Shown here piece after piece: positions 28,371 through 43,443 of a DNA stretch of 64,000 nucleotides. Positions within the stretch are counted from its first letter, which is position 1, and each line of letters starts with the position of its first letter. Location: NCBI RefSeq assembly GCF_003351865.1, contig NZ_CP022242.1, positions 1-64,000 on the forward strand, in the 5' to 3' direction. The notes beneath the pieces are model-generated. The model ran no database searches, was not told where the DNA came from, and saw only the letters and a program-made list of their open reading frames with translations. Both the position numbers and the translations under genes were made by a program. The DNA comes from Methanofervidicoccus sp. A16 (GTDB lineage: Archaea; AGJL01; Methanococci; Methanococcales; Methanococcaceae).

Positions 28371-28976
28371 TTATAGATTATCTAGCTGTTCTATAGTGGT
28401 TGGATCTATTAGAATTAGTATATTACAGTTTATAGGATATTTTCCTAAAATGTGTATTTTATTATCAAAAATTAGGGCTATATCTATTTGTTCTGCCATT
28501 TCTACGACTAATGACTCAACCACTGAAAACCCACTGTCTTTAATAAATTCAGGTGTTGTTATATTTATCTCACTCTTGAGGGCATTTGCAAAAACATTTA
28601 AAAAAGAGGCTACAACTATATTTGCTACTTCATTCATTACAGAAACTTCCATCTCTTTGTAATCAGGTAGTTCAGATTTATTCACTAAACTGTCCCATAG
28701 TATATCTATAAGTAACATCTTCTCCAACTTTACAGCATCCTCTTCAGGAAGTAACATCAAGGATTTACCACTAAGTATACCCTCAAAATCAATACGAACA
28801 ACTTTGTATACCCTGTCATCAAACTGCTCAACGAGAAACTCCAAGGGAGTGAATCTTACACCTAAAAATTGGACATCTGTTGTTTCTCCTGTCAATTCTG
28901 TGAAGGATTTGGCAATATTCTCTGAGGCTTCTCTACCAATATTTATAAGTTTTCTCATAGATTCTAAAATTCCCAT
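28371..28976 (-). CDS. cheC: CheC-family CheY-P phosphatase, shorter copy
   Basis: CheC proteins remove phosphate from phosphorylated CheY, resetting the taxis signal. This 201-residue copy has one full catalytic motif, S-x3-E-x2-N-x22-P (SVMNEVANI...TTP, about residues 107-137), while the first half lacks the matching motif that bacterial CheC usually has. It starts 26 bases after the longer paralogue's stop, so the pair arose by duplication and is cotranscribed. Confidence 0.88.
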   Translation of the reverse strand: MGILESMRKLINIGREASENIAKSFTELTGETTDVQFLGVRFTPLEFLVEQFDDRVYKVVRIDFEGILSGKSLMLLPEEDAVKLEKMLLIDILWDSLVNKSELPDYKEMEVSVMNEVANIVVASFLNVFANALKSEINITTPEFIKDSGFSVVESLVVEMAEQIDIALIFDNKIHILGKYPINCNILILIDPTTIEQLDNL

Positions 28977-29002
28977 ACTCTCCCTCGATAGTACCGGAGA
29001 AT

Positions 29003-29725
29003 TTATATCTTTTGGAACAGAGTATTCAGAGAATCTGGAGGCATTATTATTAAAACTTCAAAACCAGAACCTATTCCCTGGGAGTATAACTTAGACTTGA
29101 AGGTTAGAATTATGTCGTTGTCGCCAGTATTATGATCTTTAAAAATCTTCTCTATGATCTCCCTTTCCGATCCTTTGATAAAGAATGGAGGAGACATAGT
29201 TAATGACGTCTTCATAAAATTAGCTAAGGTATCCACATAGGCAGATATTATTAAATTACATGCCTCATTTATTGCAGAGATTTTCATATCATCGAGAACA
29301 TTATCATCACTACCATCATCCATACCAATCTCTGCCAACATAGATTTTGAAAGTTTTAGTGCAGACTCTTCAGAGAATATTAAAATTCCTACTCCTTCAA
29401 TTTCACCACTAAAGTTTATACCTGTAAATATCTTTTCTTCATCTTTTAACTCCTTTTTAATCTCATAAGGAGTGATAAGCATAACACTTACTACCCCTAT
29501 CTCAACAGGGTTGCCAGTTAGATTTGTTATAAAATCAGCAGCCTTTTTAGCAGCACATTTACCGATTTTCTCAATTTTACCCAACCCCAAGAGATAAAAG
29601 TTTCTGACAAAATTAGATCTCTTATCATTATTTGAATTATTTTCACCCATTATTTCCTCGTTGATTATACTTTCCATTATAATTTCCCAAGATTTTGGTG
29701 AGATGAATACATTCCCTCTTTTCAT
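29003..29725 (-). CDS. cheC: CheC-family CheY-P phosphatase, longer copy
   Basis: A 240-residue paralogue of the neighbouring CheC. It carries SAINEACNL followed 22 residues later by proline, again one complete S-x3-E-x2-N-x22-P site, and no intact site in the first half. The N-terminus has an extra 35-40 residues (rich in Ser, Asn and Glu) before the region shared with the shorter copy. It lies between cheY and the second cheC. Two single-site CheC proteins could divide the phosphatase task or form a heterodimer. Confidence 0.88.
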   Translation of the reverse strand: MKRGNVFISPKSWEIIMESIINEEIMGENNSNNDKRSNFVRNFYLLGLGKIEKIGKCAAKKAADFITNLTGNPVEIGVVSVMLITPYEIKKELKDEEKIFTGINFSGEIEGVGILIFSEESALKLSKSMLAEIGMDDGSDDNVLDDMKISAINEACNLIISAYVDTLANFMKTSLTMSPPFFIKGSEREIIEKIFKDHNTGDNDIILTFKSKLYSQGIGSGFEVLIIMPPDSLNTLFQKI

Positions 29726-29799
29726 ATAAAACCCTATTAAAGATTTTTTAAATTTACATTAATTATATTATAAAAAATAGTAATATAAAAGTATCGTTC

Positions 29800-30174
29800 T
29801 TAATCTGGGAATAATTTGTTAAGTTGTTCCAAAATCTTTGGAGCCTGGAAAGGTTTTACAATGTACCCATCTGCACCTGCTTCGATGGCTTCGATCATCT
29901 TTTTTTCCTGATCTACAGAGGTACACATAACTATTTTTATGTCAGGGAATTCTTTTTTTATTCTCCTTGTAGCCTCTATACCGTCCATTTCTGGCATTAC
30001 TATGTCCATAGTTATTAGATCAGGTTTTAACTCCCTAGCTTTTTCAATAGCCTCTTTTCCGTTTGATGCTTCACCTACTACTACGTATTTATTTGTAGAT
30101 GAAAGGATCTTCTTTAAAATGTTTCTCATAAAGGCCGAGTCATCTACTACCAATGTACGTACAATTTTAGTCAT
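29800..30174 (-). CDS. cheY: Chemotaxis response regulator CheY
   Basis: A single receiver domain of 124 residues. The acidic pocket Asp11/Asp12, phosphate-accepting Asp57 (LITMDIVMPEMDG), Thr85-Ser86 and Lys107 (IVKPF) are all present. In archaea phosphorylated CheY acts through adaptor CheF on the archaellum motor. cheF lies just upstream and the CheC phosphatases just downstream, so signal, adaptor and reset are encoded together. The kinase CheA and receptors are not in the window. Confidence 0.96.
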   Translation of the reverse strand: MTKIVRTLVVDDSAFMRNILKKILSSTNKYVVVGEASNGKEAIEKARELKPDLITMDIVMPEMDGIEATRRIKKEFPDIKIVMCTSVDQEKKMIEAIEAGADGYIVKPFQAPKILEQLNKLFPD

Positions 30175-30240
30175 TTTTTCACCTGATTTATTTTTATACC
30201 CTGATTAATTAATGTTCAGCAAATATATATTTTAAGAGGA

Positions 30241-31293
30241 TTAGAAGTTAGATATAATATAATTGGTAATTGCCCTACCTTTTTCTGTTAATTCAGTTTC
30301 TTTTCTTATTCTTACTAATTTGAGGTATCCTTTATCAATTAATTTATCCAATATTCGTTCCACCTCATCAACATCTAATCCCATCACATTGGGCAATTCA
30401 AGGGAGGAGATACCTGTATATAATGCAGTTAGTATCTCCTGTTCTTCAGGTTCTAACTGTTCCACTTCACTCTTTATTTTATCTCCACTCCAAGTTTCAG
30501 ATGCCAACTGAGATACTAGTTCATCCTCTGTTTTAGGAAGTAAATCTTTGACTAATTTTCCATATTTTGTTAACGTAGCGATGTATCTAAGGACAAACAA
30601 TCTTTCCCTTTCAGGTATATAAAGATATGAAGTTACAGATTCACCACCTTTCAACTGTTTTATCTCCAATACAGTTAGTTCTTCATTTTCAACTGTTTTC
30701 TTTTCAAGTGAAATAGACTCTAAATTACTAAATAAATTATATACTTTTGGCTTTCCTCCAGAAGTCACTGCTACCGCTAGAACTAACTCATTAACTACTT
30801 TTAATCCTTTCTTTACAGGTCTTTGGGCAAATACTAACATACCATCTTCCCACTTTGCCGAGGGATCTACAGAACCTCCCTTAATTACCTCATACTGTAC
30901 TTTAACCTCTTTTTTATTCAACAACACATAAAATACTTTTTTCAAAAAAGAATTTATTAGTGTTTTACCATAGAGAGAGGTTTCAGGGGCGAATCCTATA
31001 ATATCCTTATCACTATCTGGCAACTGTATAGTTATAGAAGAGTAATACCTTATGTCATCTAATGTACTCTTTGCAATCTCTATAGCCCTTCTAGGTAATT
31101 CTGCACCTACATCTACCACATATTTTAATTCTGCTTCAATAGATTTATTTTCAAATTCAAATAAAATTCTATCAGTATATAAAGTTATTTTAATTTTGCT
31201 CCATTTGGTAAAAGGGTCTCTTAGAGTGTAGGGGTTTATTATAATTCCTTTACCTTCAAATTTTGCAACTTCTTTAGAAGAGGTCCTTGCCAT
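30241..31293 (-). CDS. cheF: Archaeal taxis adaptor CheF
   Basis: CheF (formerly DUF439) is the archaeal adaptor that links CheY to the archaellum motor switch. This 350-residue protein has the family layout: a beta-rich N-terminal part (TKWSKIKITLYTDRILFEFE) and a C-terminal winged-helix-like end (ILTALYTGISSLELPNVMGLDVDEVERILDKLIDKGYLKLVRI). It is the first gene of the taxis cluster, divergent from the CitG-like gene. A GTG nine bases upstream is an alternative start. Confidence 0.9.
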   Translation of the reverse strand: MARTSSKEVAKFEGKGIIINPYTLRDPFTKWSKIKITLYTDRILFEFENKSIEAELKYVVDVGAELPRRAIEIAKSTLDDIRYYSSITIQLPDSDKDIIGFAPETSLYGKTLINSFLKKVFYVLLNKKEVKVQYEVIKGGSVDPSAKWEDGMLVFAQRPVKKGLKVVNELVLAVAVTSGGKPKVYNLFSNLESISLEKKTVENEELTVLEIKQLKGGESVTSYLYIPERERLFVLRYIATLTKYGKLVKDLLPKTEDELVSQLASETWSGDKIKSEVEQLEPEEQEILTALYTGISSLELPNVMGLDVDEVERILDKLIDKGYLKLVRIRKETELTEKGRAITNYIISNF

Positions 31294-31366
31294 GAAAACC
31301 ACACTCTTTAATCTTTCATATAATTTTTAATATTATAATTCTTTAATACTAAGTATAATTTTAATC

Positions 31367-31376
31367 TTTATATAAA
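31367..31376 (+). promoter_or_regulatory. TATA box for the CitG-like gene
   Basis: TTTATATAAA lies about 45-50 bases before the ATG, so a transcript would start near 31395-31400. It stands in the 126-base space between divergent genes and could also help the cheF promoter on the other strand. Confidence 0.4.
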
Positions 31377-31419
31377 TTTTTAGATTGATATTTAAACCTT
31401 TAGTATTTTTGGTGGTGTT

Positions 31420-32304
31420 ATGGATCCATGGGATATAATGAAAAGTTCTCAAATAGCCTGTGTCCTCGAGGTCAGTAGTTTTAAACCTGGAAATGTACAT
31501 AGATACAGGGATTTTTCAGATATAAAGTATCACCACTTTCTCACTTCAGGTATAGCCTTTGGTGATGTAATATATAAGGCTGCTCAGGATAGTAAAAATA
31601 TTGGAAAATATATAAAGATGGCAGTTATTCAATCAAGGAGGTGGTCTCCTTCCAATGCCAACTTAGGAATAATCATGTTACATGTTCCCATTGCAATGGG
31701 TGCAGGAAATATAGATAACTTTGACAGTAGTAAATTGAGGAAAGAGATGATACGTCTATCGAAGAACACAACTGTAGAAGATAGTTTAAATGTTTACGAT
31801 GCCATAAGTATAGCCATGCCAAATTTGAACCCTCCAAAAAGAGGTCCAGATGTTAAAGAAGAAGATGCCAAGAAGAGATTAATCGAGGAGAACATGACAC
31901 TCTATCATGTATTTAAGATATCCTCTGAGTGGGATAATATATCTAAGGAGTGGACTGAAGGGTTTAAAATTTCATTTGAAGGCTATGAATTGTTGAAGAA
32001 TTACTACCTGGAAGAGAGGGATATAAATTGGGCAATAACTAAGACGTATATTCATCTTCTATCTAAGTACCCTGATACTTTGATTGCAAGGAAGAATAAC
32101 TTAGAGATATCTAAGGAGGTTTCCAAAATTGCAATGGAGATACGGAATAATGGATACAAAAAGGAAGATATTGAAAAATTTGATAGTTATCTATCGAAAG
32201 ATGGAAATAGGTTAAACCCAGGTACTACTGCAGATATAGTTGCAGCCTCTTTAATGATCTTTCTCTTGGATAGAATAGATAGTAAGGATACAATACTCTG
32301 GTAG
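31420..32304 (+). CDS. CitG/MdcB-like triphosphoribosyl-dephospho-CoA synthase family protein
   Basis: A 294-residue member of the CitG family, whose bacterial members make the triphosphoribosyl-dephospho-CoA precursor of citrate or malonate lyase prosthetic groups. Family signatures are [16 protein letters not shown] near residues 17-32, [15 protein letters not shown] near 79-93 and the C-terminal [19 protein letters not shown]. No citrate lyase is nearby, so the archaeal product may be a different CoA-derived nucleotide. The gene reads toward the 3' end of the rRNA operon. Confidence 0.85.
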   Translation: MDPWDIMKSSQIACVLEVSSFKPGNVHRYRDFSDIKYHHFLTSGIAFGDVIYKAAQDSKNIGKYIKMAVIQSRRWSPSNANLGIIMLHVPIAMGAGNIDNFDSSKLRKEMIRLSKNTTVEDSLNVYDAISIAMPNLNPPKRGPDVKEEDAKKRLIEENMTLYHVFKISSEWDNISKEWTEGFKISFEGYELLKNYYLEERDINWAITKTYIHLLSKYPDTLIARKNNLEISKEVSKIAMEIRNNGYKKEDIEKFDSYLSKDGNRLNPGTTADIVAASLMIFLLDRIDSKDTILW

Positions 32305-32380
32305 TACTTTTTACTATTTATAACACATTTAAATATATTGATATTGTAATCTATAAAAAATATCATTCACCACGTATTTT

Positions 32381-32424
32381 GGCCCCATAAGCCCCCGTAC
32401 CTTTAGGTGTCCAGGTACTCCTAT

Positions 32425-32428
<4 letters not shown>
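32381..32428 (-). other. 3' strand of the 23S rRNA processing stem
   Basis: The block GGCCCCATAAGCCCCCGTAC plus the 18-base block at 32411-32428 pair with 35399-35446 on the other side of 23S. The mismatched segments between the paired blocks (CTTTAGGTGT here) form the bulge-helix-bulge cut by the archaeal splicing endonuclease. Confidence 0.75.
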
Positions 32429-35398
<2,970 letters not shown>

Positions 35399-35400
<2 letters not shown>

Positions 35401-35446
35401 ATATAGGAGTACCTGGATATCACCAGGTACGGGGGCTTATGGGGCC
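35399..35446 (-). other. 5' strand of the 23S rRNA processing stem
   Basis: Pairs with 32381-32428: an 18-bp arm next to the rRNA and a 20-bp arm outside it, separated by the bulge-helix-bulge site. It lies between the tRNA-Ala and the 23S 5' end. Confidence 0.75.
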
Positions 35447-35508
35447 CTCATCTCCCTTCGGGCTATCGATCCATGACCCCCAAGATCATGGATCGAAAAA
35501 AATAAAAG

Positions 35509-35581
<73 letters not shown>

Positions 35582-35583
35582 AT

Positions 35584-35623
35584 GATGTAAGCCTGCAACC
35601 ATTTAGTGCCTGGTAACGACCGG
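35584..35623 (-). other. 3' strand of the 16S rRNA processing stem
   Basis: Two blocks (17 bases at 35584-35600 and 15 bases at 35609-35623) are complementary to 37165-37181 and 37143-37157. The unpaired bases between them on both strands make the bulge-helix-bulge cleavage site. Confidence 0.75.
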
Positions 35624-35632
35624 CTTTTTTCC

Positions 35633-37121
<1,489 letters not shown>

Positions 37122-37142
37122 TAAAATGGAGTACGGTCACTT

Positions 37143-37182
37143 CCGGTCGTTACCAGGTATCACTTGGTTGCAGGCTTACATC
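37143..37182 (-). other. 5' strand of the 16S rRNA processing stem
   Basis: Pairs with 35584-35623 around the whole 16S gene, with the bulge-helix-bulge in the middle. It marks the leader of the pre-rRNA. Confidence 0.75.
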
Positions 37183-37261
37183 CAACCTAAGTCCTCGACT
37201 TAGGTTATCACTCCTTTGCATAAAATAACACCGTACAGAATGTTGTATTGTTTTTAGGATT

Positions 37262-37290
37262 AGAACAATAGGGTTAATATAAGTTGAATG
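37262..37290 (-). promoter_or_regulatory. Possible rRNA operon promoter
   Basis: Read on the minus strand, AACTTATATTAACCC is a TATA-like element about 100 bases upstream of the 16S processing stem. It is the best match in the leader region, but other AT-rich segments farther upstream could serve instead. Confidence 0.3.
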
Positions 37291-37299
37291 TTAATAAGA

Positions 37300-38036
37300 T
37301 AGATAATTTCCAAAAAGAAATGCTGATCTCTGACCAGACATTTAATGAAATTTTTTAATAACTGAACTCTAACTCTTTTTTCTCCAGTACTTAAAAATAT
37401 CTTGAGGGTAAAAAGTATAGATAATGGGAGACTTTTTCTCTTTTTATTGTTTTAAATATTTCGTGCTTTAATTTAGTCTTTACTACAGTAAGAATAGTAA
37501 AAATAAAAACAATGGAAGAAAGGAGAATCCATTAAAAGTACATAGATATAATGTATAACAATAACCCCGATGTATTGAAAAAATTGTAATGAAACACAAA
37601 TAATAAGAATTTTATTTATAATTTTTTTATTTTTATAACAATATATCATTTATTATATTATAAAGAAATAAGGATTTTTAATAAATAAAAAATATTATTA
37701 AACCCGTAATGATCTATAACTAATAATAACCACGATTTCATTAAAATTTGAATAAAATATAAAAATAATAATAAAAATTATTATATTCTAAAAATAATAA
37801 CTAAAATCATGATTATAAAGATATTTAAGCCCCATAACTCCCACTAAAATTCTGATAAAAAATAATAAAAATGAGAAATAAGAAGATAAGAGAATTTAAA
37901 AAATAAAAAGTAGTTAAAAATTAAAAATTAAAAAAGAATATTTTTCTCTACTTTACTCTTATTATAATATATAATACCATTAATAGTTATAAAGAGTTTC
38001 CAAATTGAGATTATCAGACAATTAACATTATATTTA
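37300..38036. other. AT-rich region upstream of the rRNA operon
   Basis: No gene seen. Around 37829-37860 a segment CCATAACTCCCACTAAAATTCTGATAAA resembles, with changes, the left end of the type A element and may be a relic. The rest is low-complexity A/T sequence that separates the rRNA promoter from the intact type A copy at 38037. Confidence 0.4.
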
Positions 38037-38293
38037 ACCCTAATTCCCATCAAAAAATCCTGATAAGAATAACAATAATTATAAAAAGTATAAAAGGATG
38101 ATATAAAATCAGAATAAATAAAAGATAATCTCCTAGAATGTTCTAAGATACTATAGAAGTGGAGCAGATCCTTCTTAGCAGGTTGCTATTATTAATTTTG
38201 TTAAAAGTTATTATATTTTAATAATATTTTAATATTTTTTCAGTTTTTATTTATTTTTATTATTTAAATCATTACTTTGATGGGAATTAAGAT
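38037..38293 (+). repeat. Type A repeat element
   Basis: A 257-bp copy with ends ACCCTAATTCCCATCAAA and TTTGATGGGAATTAAGAT. The core contains CTAAGA and TCTTAG arms that can pair around the conserved GTGGAGCAGATCC block. No target duplication is evident, so it may be old or have lost a few bases. It ends 19 bases past the helicase stop codon. Confidence 0.8.
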
Positions 38294-38311
38294 AAATTAA
38301 AATATTTTAAA

Positions 38312-40804
38312 TTATTGTTTTTTATATTTTTTAGACTCGTAAGGGTTAGAAATTTTTCTCTTATAGTATTCTGCGTCCTTAGAGACCTTCCTGTTATATA
38401 TAGATCCTATCCTCTCTATGGCATCAAGTACTTTTATGGTATTCTCCAAGTAGTTATATATATCTCCTGGATAGGTCTGGAGGTTCAATGTATTGTATAT
38501 ATGCTTAGATATCTGCAGTGGTGTTTTCCCACTTGTCCTTAAATTAACTATATACTTAGAGAAGTACCTGACAATGTCCTCCTCTATCATACCTTCGAAC
38601 TCCATTATCCAGGGCAGTACTCTATCTCTCAGGTTCCTGTCTGTTATCTTATCCATGTTCTCCTTTATTATCTCGAAGGCGTCTATAAATTTCGTAGGTA
38701 TATTGACGTTGATAACCTTACTTATCCTATTTTTAAGGCCCATTGGGATATATACCCCCTCAAATGGATTGACTAAGGATATTAGATCTAAAATTGGGAG
38801 ATCTAAATTCTTCCTTATAACCTCTGCATCCTCTGGGTATAGGAAAGATATCCCTGTAAAGTAGCCGTACTTAGTGACAGTTATATCTCCCCTCTCCTCC
38901 ACCATCCCGTACTCCTTAAGTTTATTGAGTATATAGTCTAAACTGTAATTACTTCCCATCAAGGGAACCTTAGACAGTAGTTCCCTCTTTCTATACCTTT
39001 TAATACTATCGTAATACCTTCCATATTTCTCGATGGCACATAAACTTGCTAATATCTGCTCCATCTCCTCCTTCTCCTCGTAAATTACACCTACATCCTC
39101 AGGTTCAGAACTTAACAGTTGGAATGCTACCTCGTCCTCACTCCTCTCCATCTTTGCATGATACCTCCTACCTATCTCTATCAACATATACACCTTTCCC
39201 ATGTCGTGCATCCCCTTCCTACCTGCCCTCCCACATATCTGCTGGAACTCTGAAGGTGTGAGCCAATCGCCCCCCATGGCTAAACTCTCCAAGATGACAG
39301 TTGACGCAGGAAAATCTACCCCTGCCGCAAGGGCGGCAGTTGTAACTACACACATAACCTCCTGATTTATGAACTTCTCCTCTACAACCCTCCTCCTCCT
39401 GTACTCCATACCTCCATGGTAGTACTCGGACTTTATACCCTTAGAGTTTAGAAACCTTGAAATGTATTCCGCCCTCTTCCTGGAGTATGTGAATATCAAA
39501 CTCTGCCCCCTATAACCGTACTTAGATCTTACGTTAAACTCCCTCTTTACTATCTCCCTGATCGTATTAAGTTTTTGATACTCGTTTTTAGCAAATAGGA
39601 TATGCCTCTCCAAGGGCACTGGACGGCCACTGTAGGTTATAAGATGGGCACCTAAGCGTTTAGAGAGTTCCCTCGGATTCCCTACAGTGGCAGAGAGGTA
39701 TATCATCTGCATATCCTCCCCCATCCTCTTGAGAAACCTCAACCTACCTATAAGCCCATCTAAGCGGGCTCCCCTCTCCTCCATATTCAAAGAGTGGACC
39801 TCGTCTATTACAACAGTTCCAATACCTTTTAACCTACCTGATCTTATAAGGTAGTCTATACCCTCGTAGGTTCCAACGATGATATCGCTATCTAAGTCAG
39901 TATTTACATCCTCACATCTCCCCTCGTATAACCTCCCAGTACCTACTCTTAAACTTACACTTAATCCTATTTCCCTGTAGCGCTCCCTGAACTCTAAATA
40001 CTTCTGATTTGCCAGGGCTACTAAGGGCACCAGGTATAGGAACTTCCCCTTACCCTCAAGTATGTTCTTTATACCTGCCAACTCCCCTATAAGTGTCTTC
40101 CCAGAGGAGGTAGCAGAGGTTACTAAGAGATCCCTACCTTTCAACAGTCCTCCCTTAACTGTAAGTGTTTGTACAGGTAGTAGTTCCTTTATACCTCTCT
40201 TTTTTATTATCTTTTTTAATTCATCTGGGATATCCAACTCCTCAACTTTGTAGTTTCTAATACTATCTTCTTCACCTCCAGTTAAAACATCGTATCTCGT
40301 TAATTCAGGGTTACCTACAGGGTTCTTAGATGTTAATAGATTTAAAACCTTATTTACGTCCCTAAATCTCTTAAGTAACGTCTCTATGAACCTCTTCCCA
40401 ATATTTACCTCCTCTTTAACCTCCTCAACTGCACAATCTAGACATATATATCTATCATAGTGGAGATACCTATCCTCCTCTAGTATGGTGTATCTTCCCT
40501 TTATTAGACAGTAAGGACATAACTCCACAAGTTCATACTTTATATTTTTACTTTTTAGAAACTCCTCCAACTTTAGGGAGTCCTCCTTACTTAGAAGTAC
40601 CTTATCACAGTTCCTCAGGATATCCACTACCTTGGAGGGCTGTATAGGTTTTATATTTCCTTCCTTTTCTTCCCTACATCTGTACAGATCTATCCTCTTA
40701 CCTACCTCCCTAAGGAGACAGTGGTATTTAACGTTATTTTTAATATCGAGGATCTCCAATTCTTGTTTCTGTTTCTTCTTTTTCAACTTCCTCATTATTA
40801 TCAA
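38312..40804 (-). CDS. Ski2-like superfamily 2 helicase (ASH-Ski2 type)
   Basis: An 830-residue ATP-dependent helicase of the archaeal Ski2 group, associated in archaea with RNA-processing and decay factors. An N-terminal four-cysteine zinc site (Cys96, 99, 121 and 124) precedes the motor. Walker A is ATSSGKT at 231-237, the DEVH box is at 334-337, SAT at 371-373, and motif VI QICGRAGR at 522-529. C-terminal winged-helix and helical parts follow. The N-terminal zinc motif separates it from the DNA helicase Hel308. Start TTG follows GGTGAA by three bases; an ATG nine bases later is also possible. Confidence 0.88.
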   Translation of the reverse strand: MIIMRKLKKKKQKQELEILDIKNNVKYHCLLREVGKRIDLYRCREEKEGNIKPIQPSKVVDILRNCDKVLLSKEDSLKLEEFLKSKNIKYELVELCPYCLIKGRYTILEEDRYLHYDRYICLDCAVEEVKEEVNIGKRFIETLLKRFRDVNKVLNLLTSKNPVGNPELTRYDVLTGGEEDSIRNYKVEELDIPDELKKIIKKRGIKELLPVQTLTVKGGLLKGRDLLVTSATSSGKTLIGELAGIKNILEGKGKFLYLVPLVALANQKYLEFRERYREIGLSVSLRVGTGRLYEGRCEDVNTDLDSDIIVGTYEGIDYLIRSGRLKGIGTVVIDEVHSLNMEERGARLDGLIGRLRFLKRMGEDMQMIYLSATVGNPRELSKRLGAHLITYSGRPVPLERHILFAKNEYQKLNTIREIVKREFNVRSKYGYRGQSLIFTYSRKRAEYISRFLNSKGIKSEYYHGGMEYRRRRVVEEKFINQEVMCVVTTAALAAGVDFPASTVILESLAMGGDWLTPSEFQQICGRAGRKGMHDMGKVYMLIEIGRRYHAKMERSEDEVAFQLLSSEPEDVGVIYEEKEEMEQILASLCAIEKYGRYYDSIKRYRKRELLSKVPLMGSNYSLDYILNKLKEYGMVEERGDITVTKYGYFTGISFLYPEDAEVIRKNLDLPILDLISLVNPFEGVYIPMGLKNRISKVINVNIPTKFIDAFEIIKENMDKITDRNLRDRVLPWIMEFEGMIEEDIVRYFSKYIVNLRTSGKTPLQISKHIYNTLNLQTYPGDIYNYLENTIKVLDAIERIGSIYNRKVSKDAEYYKRKISNPYESKKYKKQ

Positions 40805-40904
40805 GGTTTCACCTATTTATAATTATAAATAATAATTATTAATAAAAATTAAAATATGGAATAAAATTATTATTTCAATAACAACACTATTATTGGAGGG
40901 TAAT

Positions 40905-43112
40905 ATGGACATCGAGGATCTGAAGTATATAGAGAAGAAACTAGGTAGAAAACCTAACGATGTTGAAATTGGGATGTTTGAAAACCTCTGGAGTGAGCAC
41001 TGTTCCTATAGAAGTACAAAAAATATTCTTAAGTTATTCAGTAAAACTATAAAGGACGATCAGAACATAGTCATAGGTCCTGGAGATGACGCCGCTGTGA
41101 TAAGAGTAGATAAAGAAACTGGCCTATGTATAGCATTGGCAATGGAGAGTCATAACCACCCTTCTTATATAGATCCCTACAACGGTGCTGCCACAGGTGT
41201 TGGGGGAATAGTTAGAGATATTATCTCCATGAATGCAAAACCTATTGCACTTTTAGACTCTCTTAGGTTTGGTGATATCGAGGGAGAGATGGGGGATAAG
41301 GTTAGGTGGCTTGTGGAGGGGGTGGTTAGTGGTATCAGTGATTACGGGAATAGGATCGGTGTGCCAACTGTAGGGGGAGAGTGTGAGTTTCACAGTTCCT
41401 ACAACTACAACAACCTTGTAAATGTTGTCTGTGTAGGTATTGTAAGGGAAGGAGAGGTTATAACGGGAAAGGCTAAGGAACCAAATTTATCCCTTATACT
41501 TGTGGGGAGTACTGGAAGGGATGGAATAGGAGGGGCATCCTTCGCCTCTAAGGATCTCACAAGTGATAGTGAGGAGGATAGGCCAAGTGTTCAGATAGGG
41601 GATGCCTTTGTAGGGAAGTGTCTAATAGATAGTGTATTGGAGGCCTGTAAAACTGGAAAGGTAAAGGCTATGAAGGATTTAGGGGCTGCAGGGCTTACCT
41701 CTGCATGTTCAGAGATGTGCTACGGTGGAGGTGTTGGTGCGGAGATACACTTAGAGAGGGTTATCTTAAGGGAGGAGGGGATGACTCCCTACGAGATATT
41801 AGTATCGGAATCCCAGGAGAGGATGTTGTTGGCAGTAGAGAAAGGAGGGGAGGAGGAGGTAATAGAGGTATTTAAGAAGTACGAACTTCCTGCATCTGTT
41901 ATAGGTTGGACTACAGATACTAAGAGGATCGTAGTTAAGATGCATGGTAAGAAGGTTGTAGATCTACCTCTAGATCTACTCTGTGGAGCACCACCTATAG
42001 AGAGGAGGGAGAACCCCTCTATATTTGAGGAGTACATAGACAGTAATAAAGTTAAGATGCCTGAAGATCTTGGAGAGGTACTGTTAAAACTACTTGGAAG
42101 TCCAAATATCGCCTCAAAGAGATGGATATACGAGAGATACGATCACGAAGTACAACTGAGAACTGTTGTAAAACCTGGAATGGACTCTGCAGTACTTAGG
42201 TTTATGGAGTGTCCTCCAAAGGCATTGGCACTTACAACGGACTGTAATCCAAACTTCTGTAAGTTAAATCCTTACGTAGGTAGTGTATATACAGTATGTG
42301 AAGGTGTTAGAAACCTTGCAACTGTAGGGGCAAAACCTATAGGGATGTTGGACAACTTGAACTTTGGAAACCCAGAGAAACCTGAGAGGATGTATCAGTT
42401 GAAGAAGTGTGTTGAGGGATTGGCCAACTGTGCAGAGTTTTTCAACATCCCAGTTGTAGGGGGGAATGTAAGTCTCTACAACGAGACTGTAATAGATGGT
42501 AGGGAGTATCCTATAAATCCAACACCTACTATATGCCTGGTAGGTATTATAGATAACGTGGAGATGGTGCCCTCTATACACAGTAAGGTGGAGGAAGGGG
42601 ATGTTATTATAATAACAAATGAAACGAAGGATGAGATGGGGGGAAGTGAGTACTTCAGATACATCCATAAGATAGAGAAGGGTATTGTACCAAGGTGCAA
42701 CTTGGAGAAGGAGAAAAGGATATACGATACAGTGGTTGATCTCGTAGGTAAGGGACTGATAAGTTATGCAACTGACTGTTCAAGGGGAGGTTTAGGTGTA
42801 GGGTTGGCGAGACTCTGTATTATGAATAGGATAGGTGCAGAGGTATATTTAGGAGATTACAATAAAAACAACTTAAGGGATGATATACTTCTGTTCTCAG
42901 AGACTTCAGGGAGAATATTACTCGTTGTGAAGGAGGAGAATGTGGAGAGGGTTCTTAGTGCCTTAGGTGAGAATGGATATACTATTGGAAAGGTTGGAGG
43001 GAATTCGTTGAAGGTGTATAACCAAGATAGGGAGATCATCAACTTAGGTGTAAGGGAGATGGTGGATGTTTATGAAAAGAGTTTCTATAGGATAATGGGA
43101 GACATGGATTAA
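40905..43112 (+). CDS. purL: Phosphoribosylformylglycinamidine synthase subunit PurL
   Basis: Catalyses the ATP-dependent amination of FGAR in purine synthesis, with PurQ and PurS in a three-part complex. It has the small PurL layout of 735 residues: [14 protein letters not shown] at the N-terminus, [32 protein letters not shown] near residue 80-105, and the second AIR-synthase-like half with [14 protein letters not shown] and [11 protein letters not shown]. An in-frame TTG is part of the site; the ATG follows GGAGGGT closely. PurQ and PurS are not in the window. Confidence 0.97.
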   Translation: MDIEDLKYIEKKLGRKPNDVEIGMFENLWSEHCSYRSTKNILKLFSKTIKDDQNIVIGPGDDAAVIRVDKETGLCIALAMESHNHPSYIDPYNGAATGVGGIVRDIISMNAKPIALLDSLRFGDIEGEMGDKVRWLVEGVVSGISDYGNRIGVPTVGGECEFHSSYNYNNLVNVVCVGIVREGEVITGKAKEPNLSLILVGSTGRDGIGGASFASKDLTSDSEEDRPSVQIGDAFVGKCLIDSVLEACKTGKVKAMKDLGAAGLTSACSEMCYGGGVGAEIHLERVILREEGMTPYEILVSESQERMLLAVEKGGEEEVIEVFKKYELPASVIGWTTDTKRIVVKMHGKKVVDLPLDLLCGAPPIERRENPSIFEEYIDSNKVKMPEDLGEVLLKLLGSPNIASKRWIYERYDHEVQLRTVVKPGMDSAVLRFMECPPKALALTTDCNPNFCKLNPYVGSVYTVCEGVRNLATVGAKPIGMLDNLNFGNPEKPERMYQLKKCVEGLANCAEFFNIPVVGGNVSLYNETVIDGREYPINPTPTICLVGIIDNVEMVPSIHSKVEEGDVIIITNETKDEMGGSEYFRYIHKIEKGIVPRCNLEKEKRIYDTVVDLVGKGLISYATDCSRGGLGVGLARLCIMNRIGAEVYLGDYNKNNLRDDILLFSETSGRILLVVKEENVERVLSALGENGYTIGKVGGNSLKVYNQDREIINLGVREMVDVYEKSFYRIMGDMD

Positions 43113-43443
43113 TAGTTTACAATTTGGAATTTTAAATTATTAAATTATCTTTAAAGGAGAAAATAGGTGAATATGTTTTTACATCTCTTTTCTCTTTTTG
43201 TTATTATAATATAAAATTATAATAAAATTATTAAACATTATTGAAAAATACTTAAAAAAGATAGATAACCTCCTTCAAGACCTAAGAGACTAAAAAGACA
43301 GGAATTCTTTTCAATACTAATATAGTGTTATTATTATCACCAATAATGATTATAACTCATTTTATACCATGGTTATTACATTATGAATTATATTTAAATA
43401 TTAAAATTATAACAATAAATACTAAAAAATAAAAAGTGGAAGT
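43113..43443. other. AT-rich gap before the KH-domain gene
   Basis: About 330 bases. I see no open frame with a ribosome binding site and no repeat element ends. The promoter of the KH-domain gene should lie in the final 100 bases. Confidence 0.4.

Noticed and set aside
28371-29725. Calling the two cheC genes one gene split by a frameshift
   Set aside because: Each has its own start, a complete catalytic motif and full family length, so they are tandem paralogues.
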